From the IMG/VR virus record IMGVR_UViG_3300046753_000215, positions 1-38,245 of that record: a DNA stretch of 38,245 nt; one strand, 5' to 3'. The position numbers and the translations under genes were made by a program. Shown here in pieces: positions 1 through 7,732 of the stretch. The notes under the pieces were generated by a model. The model searched no databases. It had not been told where the DNA came from and saw only the letters and a list, made by a program, of their open reading frames with translations. The stretch comes from a virus. Position 1 is the first letter of the stretch. The number at the start of each line of letters is the position of its first letter.

Positions 1-836
1 ATACTATGGTAAAATCGGCAGCGGTATTAAACCGTTTCCGTCTTGTAGATGGTGTTAAAGCTAAAGTAAACGTACCTATCTTTGACGCTACATTATCTTT
101 CGGTTCAGACCTTTGTGTGTTTGACGGCAACTCTGCTGCTACAATCGGTGAAAAAGAAATGACTGTAACTACTTACAAGTGGTCTTTCTTAAACTGTAAA
201 AACGCTCTTGAGTCTTCTTACCGTGGTCTTCTTTTGAAGAAAGGTCAGAACAACCCAGAGACTATGGATGCAGATTTCAAAGATTGGGTATTTGACTACT
301 TCGCAAAATTGTCTGCTGAAAAAGCATTGACTGTTGCAGGTACTGCATTGACTACTGAAATGGCTGCTGACGCTTCTGTATTAGACTTTGACACTGATGC
401 TGTATTAAGTTCTGCTAACATCCTTGACAAATTAGAAGGTGCTTACGAAACAATGAGCGACGTTATGTTGGCTGCTGTTTACGGAGACGCTGACCGTGAT
501 TTCAAACCTGCTATCTTCTTGGGAACTGCTGCTATGCAACACTACCAAATTGCTATTGCTGGTCTTTACACTACTACTCCACAAGGTGTTGTAGAAGGTG
601 GTGTACCGAACTACTACGGTATGGAAGTTATTCACTTCCCATCAATGCCTGCTAACGAATTTATGATTGCTGCTGCACAGAACATCGTAATGTTGACTGA
701 TGAGTACAATGACGTTCGCGCAATTGATATGAAGTACGAAGCTGAATTGTCTTCTGATAAAATCTGGGGTCAGTTCAAGTTAGGTTTCTCTTACTTGAAA
801 GGTGAAGAGATTGTCTACGCTAAAAACTTCGCATAA
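1..836 (+). CDS. Major capsid protein, C-terminal part (gene continues from 38068 across the junction)
   Basis: This is the larger part of a 297-residue protein whose true start is the ATG at 38068; the 120-base terminal repeat joins the two pieces in frame. The ATG at position 6 is internal (residue 22). It would build the icosahedral head shell. Evidence is mainly context: it directly follows an XkdF-like protease/scaffold gene and precedes tail-tube-like genes. Codon choice is strongly biased (GCT, GGT, TTC, AAC repeated), as expected of a very highly expressed virion protein, and an intrinsic terminator follows. I recognise no diagnostic motif, so the name rests on position, size and expression signature. 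Confidence 0.75.
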   Translation, partial: TMVKSAAVLNRFRLVDGVKAKVNVPIFDATLSFGSDLCVFDGNSAATIGEKEMTVTTYKWSFLNCKNALESSYRGLLLKKGQNNPETMDADFKDWVFDYFAKLSAEKALTVAGTALTTEMAADASVLDFDTDAVLSSANILDKLEGAYETMSDVMLAAVYGDADRDFKPAIFLGTAAMQHYQIAIAGLYTTTPQGVVEGGVPNYYGMEVIHFPSMPANEFMIAAAQNIVMLTDEYNDVRAIDMKYEAELSSDKIWGQFKLGFSYLKGEEIVYAKNFA

Positions 837-847
837 TAATAACTAAT

Positions 848-873
848 GGAGGGGCCTTGTGCCTCTCCTTTAA
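848..873 (+). terminator. Intrinsic terminator after the major capsid gene
   Basis: An 8-bp stem, GGAGGGGC (848-855) with GCCTCTCC (861-868), contains one G-U pair, has a five-base loop, and is followed by a short T-rich stretch. It lies 11 bases after the capsid stop. It probably limits readthrough from the most abundant transcript into the next gene; the short T tract suggests partial termination. Confidence 0.6.
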
Positions 874-886
874 TACCCTATAACAA

Positions 887-1417
887 ATGGCTTGTAATGT
901 AACTCTTGCTGATATTTCCTACTCTTGTGACGATGTTGCAATTGGTGGTATCGTAGAATTGCACGTTGCTAACCGCTCTGACGCTCTGACTGCTTTGACA
1001 AGAACAGACGCTGACCGATTAGTAACTGCTGCTACTGCTGTAACTGGAGTATCACAAATTTCTTTTAACAACAAGGATGGCTTCTCTGTATTCAGTGAAG
1101 TTAAAACCGTAGCTGCTGATGGTATCGTTTCAACTGTACCAACTGTATCTGTAGAGCTTCCTAAAATGACTGCTGACAAAATCACAGCTCTTAACGACAT
1201 CTCTAAAGGTGGCGCAGAGTTGGTTGCTTTTGTAGAGACTGCTGCTGGAACTTACCACGTTTGTGGTTTGGACTATGGCTTGTACGCAGGTACTGTTGAC
1301 GCTAACTCTGGAACTGGTCGTTCTGAAAAGAACCGCTTCCAACTCACCCTAACAGGTGATGAGCTTGGTTTGTCTTACAGCATTTCTTCTGCTGACTTTG
1401 CTACTGCAACTGCATAA
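887..1417 (+). CDS. Tail-tube-like virion protein, copy 1
   Basis: A 176-residue protein directly downstream of the capsid gene, with the same strongly biased codon use, so it is probably abundant in the virion. Small size, predicted beta-rich character and position suggest a major tail (tube) protein; a head decoration protein is the alternative. It is a paralogue of the next gene. Both share an internal (K)DG segment followed by a Val/Ser-rich stretch, and near the C terminus a G-x-x-Y segment followed by ANSGTG and an EK pair before a beta-like end. A hairpin terminator lies between the two copies. Confidence 0.5.
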   Translation: MACNVTLADISYSCDDVAIGGIVELHVANRSDALTALTRTDADRLVTAATAVTGVSQISFNNKDGFSVFSEVKTVAADGIVSTVPTVSVELPKMTADKITALNDISKGGAELVAFVETAAGTYHVCGLDYGLYAGTVDANSGTGRSEKNRFQLTLTGDELGLSYSISSADFATATA

Positions 1418-1426
1418 TAGCAAATC

Positions 1427-1437
1427 TTGTAAATTAA
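1427..1437 (+). promoter_or_regulatory. TTGTAAATTAA intercistronic motif, copy A
   Basis: Exact copy of an 11-base word that recurs after late-gene stops. This copy lies 9 bases after the stop at 1417, 3 bases before a terminator stem, and 47 bases before the next ATG. The adjacent terminator makes a simple promoter role doubtful here. Confidence 0.5.
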
Positions 1438-1440
1438 CAC

Positions 1441-1475
1441 AAGGGGGAGTGGAGCAATCCTCTCCCCTTTTTATT
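1441..1475 (+). terminator. Intrinsic terminator between the two tail-tube-like paralogues
   Basis: Outer arms A/G-rich 1441-1449 and C/T-rich 1462-1470 pair. After one T-T mismatch, GGA (1451-1453) pairs with TCC (1458-1460) around a GCAA tetraloop. A T-rich tail follows. This is a textbook intrinsic terminator and should set a lower level for the second paralogue than for the first. Confidence 0.75.
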
Positions 1476-1484
1476 TAAAAATAT

Positions 1485-2012
1485 ATGGCTTTCAATTGTA
1501 GCATTTTATTAAGCGATATTGATATCAATTGTAACAAACGAGTTACAGGTGGTATCAAGAAAGCTGTCCTATTATTACAAAAAGACTTGACAATTACCTT
1601 TGACCCTATTGATGAGACACAGGTAACACAAGTAGACACCGTAGACACGGTAAAGTTTGAGCATAACCCAAAGGACGGGACTACAACTTTCACAGAGAAC
1701 AAGAATACATCTAACGGATTAGGAGTAGTATCTACGGATATTACTATCCAAGCTCCTGCTGTAGACAATAAGGTAAATCAAATAGACCTTATGAGCCGCA
1801 GAGAGGACATCTGCTGCGTTCTTTTACACAACAACGACACTGTGACTATCAGTGGATGGATGGATGGCTTAACGATGAACTATGAGGCTAACAGCGGTAC
1901 AGGTACTGGTGAGAAGTCTTATGTCAATATAACACTAAATACCGAAAGTGGTATTGCTTCTTTGGCAATCAATGATAAAGCGGTGTTTAGCGACCAAACC
2001 ATTTTTGATTAA
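1485..2012 (+). CDS. Tail-tube-like virion protein, copy 2
   Basis: A 175-residue paralogue of the preceding protein. It shares the PKDG/NKDG segment near the middle and the ANSGTG...EK segment near the C terminus, but most other positions have diverged, and codon use is less biased. It may be a minor tail-tube variant, a tube terminator or a decoration protein. Its stop overlaps the ATG of the next small gene (TAATG), suggesting translational coupling. The terminator just upstream implies lower expression than copy 1. Confidence 0.45.
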   Translation: MAFNCSILLSDIDINCNKRVTGGIKKAVLLLQKDLTITFDPIDETQVTQVDTVDTVKFEHNPKDGTTTFTENKNTSNGLGVVSTDITIQAPAVDNKVNQIDLMSRREDICCVLLHNNDTVTISGWMDGLTMNYEANSGTGTGEKSYVNITLNTESGIASLAINDKAVFSDQTIFD

Positions 2013-2173
2013 TGGGTTACTTATTAAACAGCGGAACGGGCTATATGAAGGATGCGGTAACGACTCCTTCTACAGAGAAGAACTACCTATATGTACAAGG
2101 TGGTTATAGCGGTTCAGTTGTAAATTCAATAGAGGGAGAAGGGTTAGTTTTCTTCCTACAACTACACGATTAA
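2012..2173 (+). CDS. Small protein of unknown function (53 aa)
   Basis: Reads from ATG at 2012, overlapping the previous stop as TAATG, to TAA at 2171-2173. The 53-residue product is Gly/Ser/Tyr-rich (an N-terminal LLNSGTGY and a central VQGGYSGS) and ends hydrophobic. Codon style matches the neighbours. It sits in a run of virion genes, so a small structural or adhesin-base protein is likely; no family recognised. Inside it, 2118-2128 is a one-mismatch copy of TTGTAAATTAA, probably by chance. Confidence 0.55.
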   Translation: MGYLLNSGTGYMKDAVTTPSTEKNYLYVQGGYSGSVVNSIEGEGLVFFLQLHD

Positions 2174-2189
2174 ATAAAAACAAAATATA

Positions 2190-2459
2190 ATGGCTTACGA
2201 AACTATTGTTAAAGAAGGCAACTTCTATCAATCGGCTACAGGAGATTACGGGTTCCGTTTATTAGAGGCTGGTGAGGCTTCTGTTGCGGGTGAGAGCTTC
2301 CGTGCTATCCAAGCGGTTGAAGGTGCTGTAGTGACTACTACGACACAAGTGGGTGATGCGTTGACAAGTTTAGGACTTGGCGAGGGAACAATCATCTACG
2401 GTAAATTTGATAGCGTATCTTGTGTATCGGGCAAGGTATTAGCTTATAAAGCAGTGTAA
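2190..2459 (+). CDS. Small putative virion protein (89 aa)
   Basis: An 89-residue, Gly/Ala/Val/Thr-rich protein with no membrane segment. Its sequence looks like a compact beta-domain with alternating hydrophobics, for example around the AVVTTTTQVGD and GTIIYGKF stretches. It starts 16 bases after the previous gene, behind an A-rich leader and no Shine-Dalgarno. Position between tail-tube-like proteins and adhesins suggests a small virion or fibre-base protein. No family recognised. Confidence 0.6.
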   Translation: MAYETIVKEGNFYQSATGDYGFRLLEAGEASVAGESFRAIQAVEGAVVTTTTQVGDALTSLGLGEGTIIYGKFDSVSCVSGKVLAYKAV

Positions 2460-2465
2460 TGAACT

Positions 2466-3386
2466 ATGTTAGGACTACTAAATACCGTCCTTTCAAGGGG
2501 TGGTTCACTATTAACCTATGTAAAGGATGGATTAGTTATGGCGAATAGATTCTTAACACCTCCTAAATTAACTTTTCCTGTTGATGCTTCTGCTGAATTT
2601 AACGGGACGAGTGATTATATTGATATAGGCGAAAAGCATATCGCCAACGATTTAGGAATAACCAACGCGTTTACAATGGGCGCGTGGATTTATCTTGAAA
2701 ACGACACAGATTATAAGAATATCTTATCAATGTGGGACAACACTGGGAATAGAATTTTTTGGTGGGGCATTGATAGTTCAGAAGCATTTCATTACAACAT
2801 ATCTTTATCGGGCGGCGACCACGCGACCAACACATACCCAATGACACCAAACGAGTGGCATTATGTTAATTTTAGATACGATGGTTCTTCGCTTTCTCTT
2901 TGGCACAACGGCTCCAGCATTTTCGGTTATGGCGCAACTGGAAATGTTGATAGCCGAGATTCAGCAATTTTAACGGAAAGTTTATTAATTGGCGCGCAAG
3001 ATGACGGAGCGGCCGCATTTATGAAGGGCAACCTCGCAAACGTAGCAATATGGAACCGCGCACTTTCAAGCGATGAGATTAATTCCGTGATGTGGAAAAC
3101 TTACGAGCAAGTATCTACTACAGAAAAGAGTGGATTACAGGCTTGGTATAAGTTAAGTGCAGACGAAGTATTAAGCGGTGACAGCACTGCTACGCTAACA
3201 ACTTACGCTAATGCTAACGGACTTACCTTTGAAGCACCTGCGTGTGTACAGACAGCCTTAAACGGCTTACCAGATATTACTGATGCAAGACTATATTCTG
3301 CTAACTACGACATTAGAGTAAGTGCTGATGGTGGTAATGTAGAATCTTTATCTTGTGTTGAAACAGAATTAAACGCTATACTATGA
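2466..3386 (+). CDS. LamG-domain adhesin / tail fibre protein
   Basis: A 306-residue protein. After a short N-terminal region, a concanavalin/LamG-like domain runs from about residue 40 to 215: an EFNGTSDYIDIG strand, AWIYLEN, EWHYVNFRYDG, a LWHNG turn, and the closing AIWNRALSSDEI. Such domains bind carbohydrates, so it likely contributes to host-surface recognition. Base use shifts inside the gene: roughly 2570-3110 uses GCG/CGC-rich codons, whereas both ends match the AT-rich phage style, so the LamG module looks imported into a resident backbone. Its end overlaps the next start by four bases. Confidence 0.75.
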   Translation: MLGLLNTVLSRGGSLLTYVKDGLVMANRFLTPPKLTFPVDASAEFNGTSDYIDIGEKHIANDLGITNAFTMGAWIYLENDTDYKNILSMWDNTGNRIFWWGIDSSEAFHYNISLSGGDHATNTYPMTPNEWHYVNFRYDGSSLSLWHNGSSIFGYGATGNVDSRDSAILTESLLIGAQDDGAAAFMKGNLANVAIWNRALSSDEINSVMWKTYEQVSTTEKSGLQAWYKLSADEVLSGDSTATLTTYANANGLTFEAPACVQTALNGLPDITDARLYSANYDIRVSADGGNVESLSCVETELNAIL

Positions 3387-5065
3387 GCAGCTTAAAAGAT
3401 TTAGCGAGTCTAATAATGGTTCCGTCCTTGGTTAAGGATGGCAGACTTGATACTGTAAAGCCTTTAGGCAATAGTATTATACATCCCGATGCTACGGGAA
3501 ACAATGATGGTACTGATGCGAGTACACCTGCGGAGGGTAACTTCACATTTAGTAGGGGTTCAAATCTTGCTGCTACAAGGGTAGATGTTAATGGTCTTAT
3601 TGAGAAGGGTAGAGAGAATCTCTTTACACAATCAAACAATTTTAGCCATTCGGATTGGAATGTTAAAGCAGGTACATTTACTCAAGGTGTTGCAGACCCT
3701 AATGGCGGAAATAATGCTTGGTCTTGGACGGCTACAAATACTGACCCGTATTTATATCAAAGCCCGAAAACCACAAACGGCGTTAGTGTTTTATCTATTT
3801 GGGTTAAGGGTGTCGGTTCTACGATTGGCACAAGTTTTCAAATTAGAACGGGTGCCGCACCTTATAATAACCTCACACTAACTGGTGAATGGCAACGCGT
3901 TGAACATTTCAATACTAACGCAAGTGGCACTTCAGTTGGTTTTGAATATGGTAATCCTGCGGTTGCAGGAGATGTTGTACACATTTATCAAGCACAATAC
4001 GAGCAAGGCTTGGTTGCTACTGACTACATTGAAACAGGAGCATCTACTGCACAAGCAGGTATATTAGAGGACTTACCGAGATTAGATTATAGTGGTGGTG
4101 CTTCGTGTCCTGCTCTTTTACTTGAGCCTCAAAGGACTAATTTGGTAACGCAGTCAGAATACTTTAATGTTCCACCTTGGTCGGAATATTATTTTGGCGG
4201 TGGTTCGCTTACTCGTACATTCGGCTATGAATCTCCAGAAGGAAACAACAACGCTTATAAATTTGATGTGGTTGTTGGAACAGGTGGTGTGCTACTAACC
4301 CAAAATATTACAATTAACCCTGCTAACGCTCAAACTTTAAGCGTTTGGATGAAAGGTGAAAACGGAGGAGAAAAGGTCAGGTTAGCGTTAAGAAATTCGG
4401 GTTCAGCAGGTGCTTCTGGAGGTATAATGACACTGACAAGTGAATGGGCAAGATATGATGTAACATTAACAACTGATGCCGCTAATAGAGGGTTTCAATT
4501 TAGAATGTTAAGTTCTAATGGTGTAGTTGACCAAACAATCTATGTTTGGGGAGCGCAACTTGAAGAAGGAAGTTACCCTACAAGTTACATACCTACATAT
4601 GGTTCTGCGGTTACGAGGTCTGGTGAGGCTACATTAACCTCTGCTAATACATTTGATAGTCTATCTTCATTCACTTGGTTCTTTGAAATTTCAAGACTTG
4701 GATTTAGTAGTGATTCAGCAGGTTCTGCTTTAAGTTTAAGGGACTCAAGCGGTGCGGAACAAATTAGATGTCATTTTGATTCTCCTTCCGAACAAATAAG
4801 GTTTAGAGATGCATTAAATGGTTATGCTACTATGCGCTCAATAAGTGTTAGTGCAGATACTACTTATAAAATGTGTTTGGTTTGTGATGGAGTAACTACA
4901 AAATTATTTCTTGATGGTATTCAATCGGGTGGCGAATACACGATTGTAAGTCAATTTGATGTAGATAGAATATATATGAACGGAAGCGGATTTATTTGCA
5001 ATCAACTCCTTTTGTTCCCTACGGCATTAACTGATAGCGAGTGTATCGCATTAACAACTTTGTAA
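3383..5065 (+). CDS. Large tail adhesin with carbohydrate-binding-like repeats
   Basis: A 560-residue fibre/adhesin. An N-terminal segment carries FTFSRGS...ATRVDVNGLIE, a motif common at the start of phage tail adhesins. Two beta-sandwich modules follow, ending in QAQYEQG..ATDYI (about residue 215) and GAQLEEGSYPTSYIPT (about 400). A SCPALLLEPQRTNL link joins them, and a C-terminal LamG-like domain occupies about 420-560. It is paralogous to the protein at 5584-7359, with the same order and linker. Likely a receptor-binding virion protein acting on surface glycans. Confidence 0.75.
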   Translation: MSSLKDLASLIMVPSLVKDGRLDTVKPLGNSIIHPDATGNNDGTDASTPAEGNFTFSRGSNLAATRVDVNGLIEKGRENLFTQSNNFSHSDWNVKAGTFTQGVADPNGGNNAWSWTATNTDPYLYQSPKTTNGVSVLSIWVKGVGSTIGTSFQIRTGAAPYNNLTLTGEWQRVEHFNTNASGTSVGFEYGNPAVAGDVVHIYQAQYEQGLVATDYIETGASTAQAGILEDLPRLDYSGGASCPALLLEPQRTNLVTQSEYFNVPPWSEYYFGGGSLTRTFGYESPEGNNNAYKFDVVVGTGGVLLTQNITINPANAQTLSVWMKGENGGEKVRLALRNSGSAGASGGIMTLTSEWARYDVTLTTDAANRGFQFRMLSSNGVVDQTIYVWGAQLEEGSYPTSYIPTYGSAVTRSGEATLTSANTFDSLSSFTWFFEISRLGFSSDSAGSALSLRDSSGAEQIRCHFDSPSEQIRFRDALNGYATMRSISVSADTTYKMCLVCDGVTTKLFLDGIQSGGEYTIVSQFDVDRIYMNGSGFICNQLLLFPTALTDSECIALTTL

Positions 5066-5066
5066 G

Positions 5067-5582
5067 ATGAGTGTAGGATTCGTATATAAGTGGATTGACT
5101 CCTCTAACCAAATGTACTACATAGGAAGCCACAAGGGTTCTCCTAACGATGAGTATATAGGTAGCGGTATCCACTTTAGCAGAGCCTACTCTAAACGACC
5201 AGAGATGTTCTCAAGAGAGATTATGTATAATGGTGTAGATTATAGAGAGCTTGAAGAGTTTATTCTTGAAGAGTTGGATGCTGCAAAAGACCCAATGTCT
5301 TACAACCTAAAGAACTCTGCTATGGGGGGTCATATGGGTGCTGAAGGCATTGAGAAGATGCGTAACTCATTGACTGGCAAGAAACGCTCTAAAAAGGCTT
5401 GTGAGAACATTACAAAGGGCAAGGTTAGATATAGTGTATACTGCACAATGAATAACAAGACATATAAAACTTCTATGGAAGCAGCAAGTGATTTAGGTAT
5501 CACACCGAGTTATGTAAGAGGCATCCTTAACGGACACTTCAACAATAAGTACGGACTATTAAGAATTGAAAAGATAAACTAA
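5067..5582 (+). CDS. GIY-YIG homing endonuclease
   Basis: A 171-residue free-standing endonuclease. The N terminus carries a GIY-YIG-type core: FVYKW (5-9) and YYIGS (17-21), followed by EYIGSG. A NUMOD3-like segment (NSLTGKKRSKKACENI) lies at about residues 110-130. The C terminus has an AASDLGI helix-turn-helix of the NUMOD1 kind. It cuts DNA to promote its own spread or that of neighbouring sequence. It sits exactly between two paralogous adhesin genes, one base from each, so it is not inside an intron. Confidence 0.85.
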   Translation: MSVGFVYKWIDSSNQMYYIGSHKGSPNDEYIGSGIHFSRAYSKRPEMFSREIMYNGVDYRELEEFILEELDAAKDPMSYNLKNSAMGGHMGAEGIEKMRNSLTGKKRSKKACENITKGKVRYSVYCTMNNKTYKTSMEAASDLGITPSYVRGILNGHFNNKYGLLRIEKIN

Positions 5583-5583
5583 T

Positions 5584-7359
5584 ATGGCATCCATATACGA
5601 TAAATCAAGTTTGGTACTTATACCAAGCGGAACAAAGACAGGTAAAGTGTTTAGCCAAAAGCCTGTAAGCGGTGATGGTGATTTTACTTTCACTCGTGCA
5701 AGTGCTGCTACGAGAGTTAATGCAGATGGTAATATAGAGAAGGAGACAATAAATCTATTTAGATATAGCGAGGAATTTAATCAAGGTAGTGCTTGGAGTA
5801 AGCAAGGCGGAGCGCAAATCAGTCCTAACGCATCAACTGCTCCCGATGGTACAAATACTGCCGACCTTTTGTATCCTTCTATTAGTGGCGTTGTCAAAGC
5901 AGCGATACAATCTTTTACAAGCGCATCTGGAACACAATATGCACAAAGCATTTATGTTAAGGCTTCGGGTAAAAATTTCGCAGCATTATATGCACTTAAC
6001 GGAAGTGCAGGTCCTGCTATGTGGGTAAATCTTACAACAGGTGCAATCACAAATGGCTCTACACCAAATGTGGTTGGTCGGTTTGCTACAAGTGTGGGAG
6101 ATGGATGGTGGCGAATAGGATTTGCTGATTTAGGAAATGGTACAATTGGCTATATGCACATCTATCCTACGGATACTGCGGGTAGTCAAAATGTAACGGC
6201 AAACGGAACGGATGGCATACTTATATGGGGTGGGCAATTAAATTATGGTTCAGTAGCACAAGAGTATATAAAAACAACTACATCTGCCGTATACGGAGGT
6301 ATTACAGACAATACTCCAAGATTAGATTATACGGATAGTTCGTGTCCTGCACTATTGTTAGAGCCACAACGGACTAATGTATTTCCTCACTCTGAATACT
6401 TTAGTTCTTGGCAGGTGTTTAGAGGTTCTGTAACGGCAAATTCAATTACATCACCCGAAGGTGTTGTAAATGCTTATCGTTATGAAGAAAATGCAGATAC
6501 TGGTCAGCACTTTGTGCGTTATCAAGGTGTTTCAATGACAAGCGGTACAGATTATACGGCAAGTGTTTTTGCGAAAGCGGGAGAAATAACATCTGTTATA
6601 CTTGGTTCAAACTCTCCTTCTTTATGGAATCCAAGCGCAACAACATTTAACCTTTCAACAGGTGAAGTGACAAGCGGTGGCGGAACTATTGAGCCGATGG
6701 GAAATGATTGGTATAGATGTATTATTAGCGGTGAGTGTCTTACTACGACATCAAGTACAGGACTTGAGATAACCACATCAAGCGGAGCAGGTTCAACAGG
6801 AGATGGTTTATACATCTACGGAGCGCAATTAGAACAAGGAAGCTACGCAACATCCTACATCCCTACCTATGGGAGTAGTGTAACGAGAATTGTTGATGCA
6901 ACTTCTAAAACAGGTATTAGTGATTTAATCGGTCAAACTGAAGGTACTTTATTTGTTGAGTTTGAATATAATTCAACTAAAGACCACTATTGGCCAATAG
7001 CCACTTTAATGGGCAGTACAGCGGCAGAACTAATAGAAATCTATGGTGGGCCTAATTCCAATTCTATGGCGGTTGTTATGCTTGATAATAGCACAAGTCA
7101 ATTTTCAGTAAACACTCCTCTTTCAGTTGGAACACACAAGGTCGCTATCGCATATGCAGAAAATAATACTGCCGCTTATCTTGATGGTTCTTTGATTGGT
7201 TCGGTTGATACGAGTTGCACTATTCCCACACTAACACAAATGGCAATAGGAAAATTTAGTTATAGTTCAAGTTATGCTTTTGGCGATAACATCAAACAAG
7301 CCCTACTATTCAAGACACGACTATCAAACGAAGAATTAGCAGCACTAACAACAATCTAA
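5584..7359 (+). CDS. Large tail adhesin, paralogue of the 3383-5065 gene
   Basis: A 591-residue adhesin with the same architecture as its paralogue upstream: N-terminal FTFTRAS.ATRVNADGNIEKE, a first beta-sandwich module ending in WGGQLNYGS..QEYI, the linker SCPALLLEPQRTNV, and a second module ending in GAQLEQGSYATSYIPT (about residue 425). A C-terminal LamG-like domain includes AYLDGSLIGS. It probably forms part of the host-binding apparatus. Shared linkers between modules make recombination between the two genes plausible. Confidence 0.75.
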   Translation: MASIYDKSSLVLIPSGTKTGKVFSQKPVSGDGDFTFTRASAATRVNADGNIEKETINLFRYSEEFNQGSAWSKQGGAQISPNASTAPDGTNTADLLYPSISGVVKAAIQSFTSASGTQYAQSIYVKASGKNFAALYALNGSAGPAMWVNLTTGAITNGSTPNVVGRFATSVGDGWWRIGFADLGNGTIGYMHIYPTDTAGSQNVTANGTDGILIWGGQLNYGSVAQEYIKTTTSAVYGGITDNTPRLDYTDSSCPALLLEPQRTNVFPHSEYFSSWQVFRGSVTANSITSPEGVVNAYRYEENADTGQHFVRYQGVSMTSGTDYTASVFAKAGEITSVILGSNSPSLWNPSATTFNLSTGEVTSGGGTIEPMGNDWYRCIISGECLTTTSSTGLEITTSSGAGSTGDGLYIYGAQLEQGSYATSYIPTYGSSVTRIVDATSKTGISDLIGQTEGTLFVEFEYNSTKDHYWPIATLMGSTAAELIEIYGGPNSNSMAVVMLDNSTSQFSVNTPLSVGTHKVAIAYAENNTAAYLDGSLIGSVDTSCTIPTLTQMAIGKFSYSSSYAFGDNIKQALLFKTRLSNEELAALTTI

Positions 7360-7360
7360 T

Positions 7361-7732
7361 ATGAAAACATTTAGAAAATACTCATTCGGCTCTAAAGGAG
7401 CAGCAACAACTAAACTAAATGCCTTACCTCACGATGAGGAAGGTAACCCTACGCACTCTCACGCTATTGTCCATCTTGGACACTTGGTAGAGACTGAAGG
7501 TACATACGATGAAGAAGGAAACGAACTCACCGCACCTGTACTATCTTCTACCTACCATATAGATGTACTATGGGATGGTGAGCCATTAGAGTCTTGGGAT
7601 GCACAGATGGTATGGTGTGAGCCTATGGGCATCCATACTTTCGGTAGCTCTTCTGCTATTGCGGAATGGACAGAGGCTTGTAAGGAGCTTCACCCAGAAT
7701 ACTTTCCAGAACCAACTGAAGAATTAGCATAA
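7361..7732 (+). CDS. Putative adhesin accessory / virion protein (123 aa)
   Basis: A 123-residue acidic soluble protein with DEEGN repeated (about residues 25 and 47), a His-rich THSHAIVHLGH stretch, and Trp-containing segments (DVLWDGEP, MVWCEPMGIHTFG). It follows one adhesin and overlaps the start of the next (TAATG). The gene at 9662 occupies the same place after the following adhesin. Such proteins may be fibre chaperones or base subunits; no family identified. Confidence 0.55.
   Translation: MKTFRKYSFGSKGAATTKLNALPHDEEGNPTHSHAIVHLGHLVETEGTYDEEGNELTAPVLSSTYHIDVLWDGEPLESWDAQMVWCEPMGIHTFGSSSAIAEWTEACKELHPEYFPEPTEELA

Noticed and set aside
6-8. ATG at position 6 as the capsid start
   Set aside because: The frame continues upstream through the circular junction to ATG 38068, which has the AT-rich leader and the intercistronic motif; the ATG at 6 is internal.
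2118-2128. TTGTAAATTCA as a sixth motif copy
   Set aside because: It lies inside a coding frame with one mismatch and is not at a gene junction like the other plus-strand copies.
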